From: Paramacrobiotus metropolitanus
Lineage: Eukaryota > Tardigrada > Eutardigrada > Parachela > Macrobiotidae
Direction of reading: 5' to 3'
Length of the DNA stretch: 64,000 bases
Assembly: GCF_019649055.1 (NCBI RefSeq)
Contig: NW_026570273.1
Span: 930,001-994,000, forward strand
Part shown: in pieces, positions 44,772 through 55,492 of the stretch
How the letters are laid out: each line of letters opens with the position of its first letter
Numbering within the stretch: position 1 is the first letter of the stretch
Program-made: the position numbers and the translations under genes
Notes under the pieces: model-generated
Seen by the model: only the letters and a program-made list of their open reading frames with translations
Told to the model about the DNA's origin: nothing
Databases searched by the model: none

Positions 44772-45559
44772 GCACCGCGACATTTCGCCGCGGACAACTA
44801 GTCGCAGGACTTTTGGTGACAGACATTTCACCGCAAGGCCATCTCGTCGCGCGACGTTTGGTCGCAGGACATTTCGTCGGTAGGACTTTACGCCGCGCGA
44901 CTTTCCGTCGAATAGCCGTTTTGACGCAAGGAAATTTCGTCGCAAGGACATCTCGACGAAGCGACATTCGCCTACCAGATAAATGATTTACTAAGCTAAC
45001 TAAGAGAGCCAGAAAAGGGGAAACTGGAAACCAAAACCAAACGAACAACCTAAGAAAACCTGAGAAAACAAAAAACCTAAGAAATCAAAGATGCCTAAGA
45101 AACCTAAGAAACTTAAGAAAGCCCAAGAAACCTAAGGAACCTAAGAAATCAAAGAACCCTGAGAAATCGAAGAGACCTAAGAAATCAAAGAAACCTAGAA
45201 AACCTAAGAAAACCTTAGAAAAACCTTTGCAGAAATAAAACGACCTAAGAAAGTCTGAGAAATATTCAGAAACTTAAGAAAATCTGAGAAACATGCCTTA
45301 AAAAACTAAAAAAACTTGTGAGAATTAAACGCGGGTAATTATTTTGCGGTAAGCAGTCGCATCTTTAGAAAAGTCCCAAGAGGAATTGTCCGCGACCAGA
45401 CGTCTTGCGTCGAAATGTCGCAAAGGTAAAACGTCTCAAAGCATAAAGCCCCAAACCGTCCCAGCGTCCGAATGACCGGCGACAAATGTCTTCGTGACGA
45501 AAAGTCACGTGTCGAATTTGAGTGCGGCGAAATGTCACACTCCCAGTTGTCCGGGTGCG
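44772..45559. mobile_element. CG-comb element, copy 3 (inverted), with 9-bp target duplication
   Basis: Reverse orientation to copies 1 and 2: begins GCACCGCGACATTTCGCC and ends TTGTCCGGGTGCG. The 9-bp TTACTGTGG flanks it on both sides (44763-44771 and 45560-45568), and the host minisatellite unit resumes after it. A 9-bp duplication is usual for Mutator-like elements (8 bp for hAT). This copy fixes the family's ends. Confidence 0.72.
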
Positions 45560-45759
45560 TTACTGTGGGCGGTAACCAGTTTTATCTCCCTTAAAGAAAG
45601 GAGTAACATTGCTGTGGGCTGTAACAACCCCCTTTGTCTTGATATAAGAGAAGAGACACCTAGGTGTGAACAAACAAACAGTTTTGAGAAACCTAAAATA
45701 TCCTGCGAGAAAATAGGTTGGCTGATTCATAACATTACCGCTCAGTAACTATGATTCAA

Positions 45760-46170
45760 ATATAATCATTTCAGCATTTCAGTCACGTGACCTTCAGACC
45801 TAGCTTGACCTTTACGACTGAAAAAGATTTCTGAGTCGACCGTGTCATGTAGACGTATATATGACGTGATCAGCAAGAAAGAGTATTAAACTCCTTAAAT
45901 CCAGAAAATGATTGAATAAATTCATAACTTGGTCACGTGATTTCGGGTCCACGTGATTCACATACCAATCGACTCAGAATATTTTTTTGAACAACACTAG
46001 CTATGAAACGTTTGTTTACCAAAGGTATTACATAGTAAAATATGACATAGCACCTAATATGCAAATCAGCCCATAGCTCGGTCACGTGACTTCGAATCCG
46101 TTCCTGTCCCGGCTTATTCGATTCAGAAAAAAATTCTGAGTAAGAAACAGTCAAAATTAGTCCATTTTAG
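45760..46170. repeat. three tandem ~150-bp units, each with CACGTG
   Basis: GTCACGTGAC / GTCACGTGAT occurs at about 45782, 45933 and 46081 (an extra CCACGTGATT at 45949), each followed by a GATTCAGAAAAA/GACTCAGAATAT segment. CACGTG is the E-box bound by bHLH factors. No gene starts immediately beside it, so a regulatory role is speculative; it could be the 3' end of the retroelement to the right. Confidence 0.5.
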
Positions 46171-46289
46171 CAAATCTGGCCATACTTATCGAGATACCAG
46201 GTAAGTGCCGTACCAGTAAGGCAGCGCGACAGGCACTTACTGATCACGTCACCATCAGACCAACTGTTGTGGTTTTTACAATTATCCCA

Positions 46290-47919
46290 CTCTAGATAAA
46301 CTGTTCCACCTTATTCGTATCTGTCTTCCCATCAAATTTCTCAGGATACGTTGTATCCGTCCTGAATGCACCTTTCATTGCATCAGTAAACTTGTCCATA
46401 TCAAACGGAGCGGAAACAGTACTACCGCCCTTGGCCTCCTGTTCCTTTAAACGACGATCAAGTTCAGCAACCTTTGCTTCCATTTTGGACAAAGCAATTG
46501 TGCTAACTTCAGAAATCGTTGGCGACTCACCTAAACATTCCTGCATATTGTGAGCACGCTCACGCATTTCCAGAAAATCTTCAAGCTTCTGGGTATCCTA
46601 AACCACGAAAGCAGGCTTATGAACTGCACTGTACAGCTTTCGTACAGGTTCAGGCATATCCTGTACTACTAAGCTGCGTCGACCTGCTTCAAGATGCGGG
46701 ACAAAGTTGACGTCATCTTTTACTGAATGGCGTCTATCAATTCGATCAACTTTCCACTTATCAACAGCAACATTAAATGCTGTTTGCTTAGCCAAAAAAC
46801 TCGCATACTTTTTATTTAAGGCAGCTGTGCCCTGTTGAAAACTTTTTTGCGCCTGCTCCTTCTCTAACTGGAACTTTTGTGTTTCGAGTTGCAACTTCTC
46901 GCTTTCTTTGTTTACGTGCTCGAAAGCATCCTGCATTAGCTTTGCGTCTTGAGTGCGTATGATGTCAAGCAACTTCACCTGATCAGCCAACTCATTATGA
47001 CGATCAACCAAACCGTCGTATTTATCGACCAGATTATTATGCTTATCAACTAAACCATCATGCTTCAAAACAGCGCATGATATCGCAACTTTTCCGCGTC
47101 CAGTTCTTTACGTAACTGTTCAACCACGACAGCGGTTGATGACTCATAACTTTCTTTGCCAACTTTCTGACTGTAGTGAACATCAGCGTCTTCAATACGC
47201 TGATTATCTACCGCAGCCAGTTCAATATCACTAACATCATCATCACGAGTAACAACAACTGAATAATCTGGAGCATTATTAATTTGCTCCAAAACCTTAT
47301 TCATTTCTGTCAGGTCCAAGTGTTGAGTCACCGCCGTATCCTTTGCAGTACCACTCAAGCCACTGGCAGACAGTGTATCGCCCTCACTGACTGCAGCTTG
47401 CAGACCGCCGCATTGCTGCACATCCGACCCTGGATGAGCTTTACTGCTACCTGCTGCAGACTGATCAGGCTTTTTGTTGGCAAGATACTGCATCCATTTG
47501 CCATGCAGTTCAGTGCCATACTGCTGATCGTAATCATGCAAGGTCAGATGGATCGTTCTACGGGCGGGAATCTTCCTTCCTGCCTGAATCCACTGATCAT
47601 AACCTCCTGGTTTTTTACCACCATTAAGGTCATATTCAACCCACTCCTGGCTTAATTCTCCAGTACGTGGGAGAACAATTTCCCACTTCTTACAAAATTC
47701 ACCAACATTTTCGTCTTCCGGTAAATACCACTGCACTGTTGGCAAGGATAAATAATCCGCCTTCTTCAGCATGGCTTCAAACTCGTCAACGTTAATCATC
47801 CCTCTTCGACGGGACGGTTTACTTTTTCCCTTTGATGGCTCTTCCACACCATCCTCATGTCCAGCGGTTAATGCTGATGGTTCAATCACTACCATCCATT
47901 GCACCTGCTTGACAAACAA
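46290..47919 (-). pseudogene. decayed LTR-retroelement gag-like gene
   Basis: One long gag-like reading unit on minus in three pieces. 47919-47065 has a Lys/Arg-rich start and an aromatic-rich middle (TVQWYLPEDENVGEFCKKWE). 47068-46598 is mostly coiled coil with a short repeat (KHNNLVDKYDGLVDRHNEL); the join is a shift at a T4 run. An in-frame TAG at 46598-46600 precedes the last piece (46590-46292), with more coiled coil and YPEKFDGKTDTNKVEQFI, the motif before the capsid region in Ty3/Gypsy-like Gag proteins. Protease, polymerase and integrase are absent, so the element is truncated. The primer-binding-like site at 48248-48265 is in the right place upstream. Confidence 0.55.
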
Positions 47920-48247
47920 CAGACAAGCAACTTAGGTCACCGAACCCGGATGTAAGTCTGCACAAATAACAGGGCTTACGCCACCACTTCTCAGTACACA
48001 CCGTACCAATTACAAGTACGAGTATAGAGTATGGACTCCCGTCCAGCACCTGGCTCGCACTTAGGAACCGTGCCTCGCGCAACTCTCTAAGGTCACTGCG
48101 GTACACACTGCAGGCAAGCACCTGGTTCTCACTTAGAAACCTTGCCTCACGGGATTCTCTGAGAATCCACGCGGTCAACCAACATAACCACACAAAACGC
48201 CAAAAACTAATACCACTTACCAGACGATCCAGATTCCCAGGGTTGTT

Positions 48248-48265
48248 AAAATCCGGTGGGCGCCA
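48248..48265 (-). other. primer-binding-site-like sequence (tRNA-Lys type)
   Basis: On minus it reads TGGCGCCCACCGGATTTT; the first nine bases equal the complement of the 3' end of tRNA-Lys used by many LTR elements. A CA dinucleotide directly precedes it, as at an LTR end. The 5' LTR should lie at 48266 and up; its outer limit is not determinable because no second LTR is present. Confidence 0.45.
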
Positions 48266-50612
48266 TGACATGCTATGCGGAAGTCGCACCGCGACAACCG
48301 CACTAGATGACCAAACCTACTCAATCGGTAGAGAGGGAATATGCTCTGGACTCCGTAAGTGGTACTACTGCCTACTTCCGCTAGGTACGAGCGGATTGCT
48401 GCGCCTAACGAAAGGTACCGAAACCAAAACACTCAGGAACTTCCCAAATGTTTAATCACTAAACCGAACGAACAAGTAAACAGAACAGAACAGAACGAGA
48501 TATGAACTTCCTTCTAACCTAGAGTCACACGACCTTTCAGCTAGAAATAAGCTCACAAATTTAGTTGAAGTCAGAAACTTCAGACTGATTCAATAAACCA
48601 GAATCATGGATGGAATTAGCGATCAAAATCGTTAGATAAGAATAGTAAGCCATACGTAACGGAACAGACAACACGTACGTCATAACACGTATGTACGTAA
48701 TACGCGCAATCTATGTATAGCGCGTTAATAGTTTGAGTCGAGAGAGACACCAATGAAGTCCATCGCAGTACAAGCTGAAAGGGTCTGTTTCCCCTTGTAA
48801 CACGCTGTCCAAAGTTTTTCTGACAAGCACGAGGACTTAAATGTGGTTGGACTTTAGGCCTGCTGCTTGGCGGTTTTCAAAAGTTCACTTATTTACTTGA
48901 AAATTATTTTCCCGCTTAAATTTTCTTTTCATCAAAATCTTCTGTAGTGCATACTTACGTACCGTACAAGGATAAAGAGATGTACGCGTGCTTGTACGAA
49001 TGCCTCGTGCATGTTGTGCGATTGTGCCCGTAGCAACTGAATACTGAATGTCCTAGGTGTTGCTACGCTTTCTTATTTAGCTGCTTGTTTGCGCCTTCAC
49101 AGGCAAATAATAAAATTAATAACGATTATTATACCGCCACACGGACATTACATCATCGAAAGGTAATTAGTTGTTCATGGTGACGTCGGCAAGGAAGCAT
49201 CGCAGGAACCTGCGTAAGACGCTTTTGCAGTCATAAACGATTTTTCTTCTTACCAATCACCATCATCAGAACAGAAAGTTTTCTAATGAGAGAGCTCTGA
49301 CGAAGAATTTCTTTGTAGAGAAGCACACAAAAATAACGTAAGTCAATGCCGTTAAACGACAAAGGTTCAGTATACCGCAAAGAATTAATCACCGCGATGC
49401 CCAACCGCTGCAGGCTGCAGCGGTTTGTTTATTAGAACTGATAGTTTGCACCGAGCGCGAAGCGCGAGGTGCTGCAATTAAGCCTTTGTCAAGGGAAAAA
49501 TTTTGTCTGTCGCCCACGAAGAGCGTTGGTCACGCTTTTCCAATTCCACAAGTTCTCATGTCCTTTGGAAGTGGTATTGCAGAGCAAACATGCTGTTGCA
49601 TGGATGTGATTTACATCGCTTTTTAATGGTACTGGAAGCGGGCAATAATTCTTGGTGTTGTTAGACTCGTTATTAATTCTGAATTTAAATTTTCATCGTT
49701 TTTAAATTTTGATTTTGTAATTTGCATTGCGAAATTTTGTTGGTGAGAATTTTAATAAAAACCATTTACTTTTATCTCCAACGAAATCTTTTTCAAATGA
49801 CTTACGAAATGTGCTACTCTGCATCCTGACAATCCCCAGATTGTCTGCAGATCTCGCGATCGTAGCACTATACTGAGGAGTACGCCAGCCACATCTTGCA
49901 ACAGCCTCGACTACCATCAGAACTGGGTTCGCCGTTTGCCACTCGTCCGGAATTTCTAGTTCTGACTGTCGGACGGTTGGGATAAGGTGCTACTTTTTTG
50001 ACAGGTGAGAAGAACCCCCCGACTAAAATGTCTTTCTAAGTTTAGACTTTGACTACTTCAAACTCGACACCTGTTGTATTGGCCTTTCGTGACGCTCCGT
50101 TGTATGTGAGTTCTGGGAATTTACCGTGGTTCGTGTCTACCGTACTGTCGTTAGTGTCGTACTTTCACAGCAGTTTTTGCAGTATGCGCAACTGATGGAT
50201 GGTAAACAGTTTTTTTGTCTTCCTGCAGATTTGTGGGCTCGTACGTGTTTGGCTTGTGCGTGTTTGTCTTCTGCGTGAATTTTTCGTATCGGATCCTGTT
50301 TACTACCTAGCGATGCTGTGGGTAAGATTCATTTACAAGTTAGCAGTAATATTTTCAATGTTGTTCGGTTTAAAGCAAAGTGTGGAATAATTTAAAAAAA
50401 ATCAAATAATAAAATATTCAGGCTTATGCTTTTTATATCGAAATGATATCATCTTTTTATATCGAATTCCTTTTTGCAGTTTCACTTTTCATCGCATTGC
50501 TGCGCAACCATTCGTTATATTGCGTCGCCATTATCAAGTTAACCCGGGGAAGTTCCTATCTGCTCTTTCTCTTTTGACGGAATCACCAAGAGCTGCCGTC
50601 GACGACGTATAA
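48266..50612. other. possible LTR then intergenic, no gene recognised
   Basis: From 48266 to perhaps 48970 this may be the 5' LTR of the gag-bearing element. Beyond that nothing is recognised, apart from a hairpin at 49403-49425 (AACCGCTGCAG / CTGCAGCGGTT with a one-base centre). Two ATATCGAA-containing direct repeats lie at 50435-50465. Confidence 0.35.
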
Positions 50613-51023
50613 CGGACGAAAGAATGGTCTAAAGAATGGATCCGTTGTCTTGTGAATTTGCACAATACCGAGAGCCTCAATTTTTTGTTGACACTTCAAG
50701 AGAAAGAAGAAAAGCGTTTGCGTGAGAAAGGAACCCGCTATCTTGACAAGTTTGAGGACCTGCTCCCGTATGCTAGAACGTCCGTTGGCCGGATCCCTAC
50801 TTCAAGCTGTGCGGAACTGTCCACTTCAACCACAACTGAATTTGAACTGCAACGAAAGCTTCTGTATCTCAACGCGATTAAGGCAAAGATCAGTGAACTT
50901 GAGAAGAATAAAGTGGTAGCCGATAAAAAAATTAATTTTGAATTGAAGCGTGATGTCAAAAATGTGAATGGGTTGTGTAATATGGTAAAATTCGAAGCCC
51001 ATTGGAAGAATACGCAGCGCTGA
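50613..51023 (+). CDS. coiled-coil open frame, unknown
   Basis: Open from 50613 to the stop at 51021-51023 (136 codons) with no ATG in frame near the start, so either an exon or part of a retroelement. Lys/Glu-rich helical segments: LQEKEEKRLREKGTRYLDKF and KAKISELEKNKVVADKK. Composition and frame length are better than background, but no family is recognised. Splice sites were not resolved; an acceptor could lie before 50613. Confidence 0.35.
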   Translation, partial: RTKEWSKEWIRCLVNLHNTESLNFLLTLQEKEEKRLREKGTRYLDKFEDLLPYARTSVGRIPTSSCAELSTSTTTEFELQRKLLYLNAIKAKISELEKNKVVADKKINFELKRDVKNVNGLCNMVKFEAHWKNTQR

Positions 51024-51371
51024 ATGTTGTCGATAAACCTAAGCCGTGTTTTTTTATTGTTCAACCTGATCAAGAGCATGCTTGCTCTGAAGCGGGTGCC
51101 ACAAAATGTGATTGCTAGTTTCAATAAAGATGCTTTCAGTCAGATTTTTAGAATGAATTGTGGGTTATGAGTTCGAATAACGCATATGCTGCACTCCAAC
51201 ATGAACGTGAACATTTACCGGAGAACAGCGCTCGCGCTCGGTGCAGGAATGTGGTTAACAACCACCACTAGTATATTGAAAGTAGACGATTTGGCTACTG
51301 TTTTACGAGGAACATGTTATTGAATCCCCTCCCTCGCGCCCAACTTTCAAGACTGCAGAGACTATCGTACA

Positions 51372-51800
51372 GTGCGCTACGGGAACTACACTGTACTGCA
51401 TGAAACTACGGAGACTACAGAGACTACACGGGACTACAGAGGTTGCATGAGACTACGGAGACTACACGAGACTACGGAGACTACACGAGACTATGGAGAC
51501 TACATGGCACTACAGAGACTACTTGGAAGTTCTCCGGAGACTACACGAGACTACACGAGACTACGGAGACTACATGGCACTACAGAGACTACTTGGAAGT
51601 TCTACGGAGACTACATGAGACTACGGGGGCTATATGAGACTACGGGGACTACAAGGGACTACGGAGACTACACGGGACTACGGGGACTACGGAGACTACA
51701 CGGGACTACGGAGACTACAATATGAGACTACGGAGACTACATGGGACTACGGAGACTACATGAGACTACGGAGACTACATGGGACTACGGAGATTACAGT
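51372..51800. repeat. ACTACGGAGACT minisatellite, inverted copy
   Basis: Same unit as 40424-41846 on the opposite strand (GAGACTACACGGGACTACGG). Contains two near-identical ~65-bp stretches (CATGGCACTACAGAGACTAC, then TTGGAAGTTCT) at about 51505 and 51570. The right flank (51925-51990) matches the left flank of the other array in inverted orientation. Confidence 0.75.
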
Positions 51801-52029
51801 GGGCTACCGCGACATCGGTCGAGCAAGCTGCCTAGTGGTATCGCGCAGATGCGAATGCTATCAAGGTTATAGAAGTACTGACCATTGGTACTACACGCGA
51901 CTACGCAGTCTGCAACTGACTACTGCACTACGAACTGATAATGTGATCCAAAAAATAGACGTGTACGAACTGTGCCATAGGTGTCGAAAAATACAAAGTC
52001 ACTGCTCAAGCCAAATTGTAGTGTAGTGG

Positions 52030-53440
52030 CCATCATTTTGGGCGCTAACAGTGCGCTAATTTCGCTGTAACTGCATCTTTATATGCTCATTTGTAGCCTC
52101 GCTTGTAAACCTGTGCGGTCGTTATCATAATATCGTAAAGCAACCAACTTGACAGAACTACGACCCTGCATCGTGCGCTGTTCACTCAGCTGGACACTGC
52201 ACTGGTACACCGATGCGGTCTGCCAGGGCAGCAGTATGTAACTCGAAATGCTTCAGTAACGTAAAACTGAAGTTGGAAACCTGTCAGCAAGCAAGACACG
52301 GGCACCCGGCTACCGTGAAAATTTTGGTTTTGACTGATTACCGTAAAGGGTGTAAACTGCCTTGACCGCTCTTGAAAAGTCTCCAGTGTCACATATGCCA
52401 CCCCATCCAGGGGAAAGGTATTCCACGTGGTAGAAAGCGATGCAGTCGCACAAATTGCAAAGATGTTTTTGCCTCCTCATTTGTGTGTTTCACAGAATCG
52501 GTGCCTTCAGTACATTTAATCATGGCAGTAACAAGTACAATACTACTAAGGCAGCAAAGCGAATTCTGCTGCCCAGTACTGAAACAAGTCGCTTGTATAT
52601 ACGCCATATACTTGATGGTAAAAGTATTTCACTTCCTGGTGCAATAAAACATGCATCATGGTACAGCTCAAAAGAAAGAACAAAAATCTGAAGCATTAAA
52701 GCTCAACGTCTTCATTTAAAGGCGATTAAAAAATGAAATTTTCAGAACGTTACCAAAGCAAATCGAGTTAGCATACACAGTCAATGCAACGGTCGGTCCA
52801 CACCGCACGATCATTGTAAGCAAAGTGCATACACTCCTAACCTGTCTGAAACCTTAAGGGGACCCCTAGCCGCAGTTGGGTAGGTTCGGAAAAACGGGAT
52901 TAGCGGGGGAACGATGACCGGATATGTGTTATCCTTATTCTGACTGAGCGCAGAGAGGATTTAGCTACACAATGGTGTGGCGCGATCCTCTCTGGCCTGT
53001 GTCTAGACCGAGCTATTCACTAAACAAAGAAAAAACTTTGGAAGCAAAAGTTGAATGACAAAGTTTCTTTGTTTTTGACGCAATCCACATTGTTGTGCGT
53101 GTTATCAGCTAGAAAGCTTATATACCGAAACATGCTAATAAAAAACTTCAATATCTGATCAACAAAACGCAAAAAACACTTTTCAAAAACTGTTTTTTTT
53201 TCAGTTATTCGGGATGTAGGACGTTGTAAAGCAGTGGTGTTTCGGTATATAAGCTTTCTGGAAAATAACTGATTTTATGATGCTGGTTGTGTTTCCATAC
53301 CATCATATTACCATGTTTGGTTCTCAAGTTTTAGATTTTCAAAGTCATGAATTTTATGTTATTCAAAACTGCAACCAAAGAATGGGCTGTTCGGCAGACT
53401 AGCTGCTTGTCGTGGCTGATCCGGCTGGCCATGCGCGCGC
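52030..53440. other. intergenic, no gene recognised
   Basis: No supported gene. A perfect 22-bp inverted repeat (AGAAAGCTTATATACCGAAA plus CA at 53111-53132; complement at 53238-53259) encloses a T-rich spacer. AGAGAGGAT / ATCCTCTCT pair near 52955-53000. Confidence 0.4.
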
Positions 53441-53740
53441 TTTTAGCACACAAAGAGGTCAGGCAGACCACTCAAGAGAGACAGAAACTCACTGCGCTCA
53501 GTCAACACTGGCTTGGACAATGGACACACCATCTGACCGCCTGCTTGCCGCAGGTGTATGTGGCCATGGCCAGCCGGCTACAGCAATCAGTTTACTCGAT
53601 GAGCGCTTACCCGGTCTTGCTTTTTAAAACTGCAACTTAAAGGAAGTTTTACTAATTGGGTTTTGCAATACATCATCATAAAGATAAAAGAATTTTCTAC
53701 AAGAGCATGTAAAACTTGGCAACTTGATGATAGATGAATA

Positions 53741-53766
53741 GATGAGCAGCATATGTGCTGCTCATC
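53741..53766. other. hairpin in macrosatellite unit
   Basis: Arms GATGAGCAGCA and TGCTGCTCATC (11 bp) around loop TATG. Repeated at 58335-58360 and 62820-62845. It lies upstream of a TATATATAG at about 53863 and an AATAAAGG at about 53998. Confidence 0.65.
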
Positions 53767-54152
53767 TACATGATTCCGTACATTGCGCTACTTCTTATGC
53801 GTGCTCTTTGATTAGACGTTACCGACTGACAGCGGTTCATATCCGCTATCGCATTCGCCATATATATAGTGAGCTTTTGCTTATGATCTGGGCCCATTAC
53901 TACTCTAGCTTCTGCATGTTTGTCAGCTTGCTTGTCAGCAGATTGTTCAACAGCTTCTGTGTTTGTGTTGCTTCGTTGTTTGTTCAGTCTCATTGCGAAT
54001 AAAGGCTCATTCACTACGACCTTGTTACTCTCCCACTGGGCACCACATTTCACACCAGGAGTCTTAACAGTTTTTTTTTTGTCTTTTGAGCTGTAACTCA
54101 TTCGTTTTAAACGCACCTCAAAATGTTTATAACAGCAAGTTATAAGCCTACT

Positions 54153-54423
54153 AGCCATAAAGCAATGCGGTGGTGGATGGCTTGCCTCGCCGTGACATGA
54201 CACCGGAAATAAGCGTATCGCTTGTTGTGGATTTATTGTTATGGACAACGATGATCTTGCACGTCACAAAATACGGGCGTGTGTCGAACATGGCAGAAGC
54301 TGTTAAAATTGTGGGTACGTCTATGCTCTGTCCAAGGTCCACCGAAACCAGCTCATCGCTTTTCGCGATAAGCTCGGTCTCGCTTACCGAGCTTCTCAGC
54401 TCATGACTGTAGGGCGCCATCAA
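54153..54423 (-). CDS. unrecognised minus-strand frame in unit A
   Basis: About 90 codons (MAPYSHELRSSVSETELIAK, then PYFVTCKIIVVHNN). Repeated at 59016-58746 and partly at 63419-63230. It may be a downstream exon of the SAP-domain gene to its right. No family recognised. Confidence 0.3.
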
Positions 54424-54550
54424 GCCTCACTCGCAGTCGTACCCTATCAAAATACAGGTGCGCGAATCTCTTCATGTACCCGGTTCGTGGACAACGACGT
54501 GGAAACCCGGGAGCAACTGGTCAACAGATCACGCGCCATTCGCCACAATA

Positions 54551-55170
54551 CTATGAATACTGAGTATACTTACTAGTTACTATGAGTGTAGGAGTATAGG
54601 ATTGTAGTAGTATATGAGTATTGAGTGTAGGAATACGAGTATGACCTTTATGCTGGGAGCGAGCTGAGGCGCGGGCTCGCTCATCCACGGTCACGGTACG
54701 CATGTGGTTGGCAACGTTGGACACGGTCAGTGTACTGCTGCTGGCGGCGGGTTGACGATATAGGTATTGACGGAGAACAAGTTCGTCGCGGAGGTTGCAG
54801 ACCACAGTGGGCAGCAGATGCGCTGAGATAAGCTTAAGATCCTGTAGATCTTGAAAGCCATTATCACACAGGCGCTTGCTGGTGGCTGTTGACAAGCCGT
54901 ACTTCGCAAAGGGACAGGGATGCGGTGGTGACGGAGCGGACGGTAAATCATCCAGACCGTCCCCATCGTCGTCAGATTCGCCCTGATGGGCATGGATGGA
55001 CATAACTTCCGGGTCGCGTTGCACTTCCGCGGCCGGTGGTTGTAGAAGGCCAGAATACGATTGACCAGAGTTGTCTTATTGCCGGACACTGGTAACTCGT
55101 TCTGTGCTACGAGGTCACGCAGTGCTGGCTTAGACATAGCTTCTACCCGTACGGTCGTTCGGTTGGCCAC
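54551..55170 (-). pseudogene. SAP-domain protein of the macrosatellite, unit A
   Basis: Starts at 55170 with a SAP motif, a helix-extended-helix that binds DNA (MSKPALRDLVAQNELPVSGN, then TTLVNRILAF). Just after, near 55030, the frame must shift by one base to continue into an acidic Pro-rich stretch (GESDDDGDGLDDLPSAPSPP) and a helical segment (YGLSTATSKRLCDNGFQDLQ, then LVLRQYL), which resembles small SAM/HhH-like modules of transposon proteins. The shift is identical in unit B, so it predates amplification or is an unseen splice. Transcribed towards lower coordinates, divergent from the reverse-transcriptase frame at 55493; the ~320 bases between could be a shared promoter. Confidence 0.5.
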
Positions 55171-55492
55171 CTATAGTAAGTGAATGGGCGATGGTCGTTC
55201 AAAGTGGCCACCTTGAATTACAATTCCCGTGGACCGTTTTTCTTCCGGTTTTTTCTTTACCCAGTTAGGAATAACGTACCTTTACAGAGTACTTGAAATT
55301 TTTAAAATATCTTAAACCGTGTTCTTGCAAATGCGTCGTTAAAAAACAGTGACGAAACACTTAAGCCACGCCACGAGAGCCACTGCACTACACCATGATT
55401 AGTGCAGTAACCACCACGCATGTGCGGCTGCGCATAGCATTTCAGATGCGTGTATAATTAATCTGATAACACTTGCTGGTACGAAGGCAGAC

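Noticed and set aside
46080-46110. tRNA-like TTCGAATCC box near 46090
   Set aside because: No matching A box, anticodon stem or acceptor stem around it.
53766-54248. 160-codon minus frame in macrosatellite unit A as a gene
   Set aside because: It spans the T10 homopolymer and splits into two frames in units B and C; overlaps equally good plus-strand frames; no domain.
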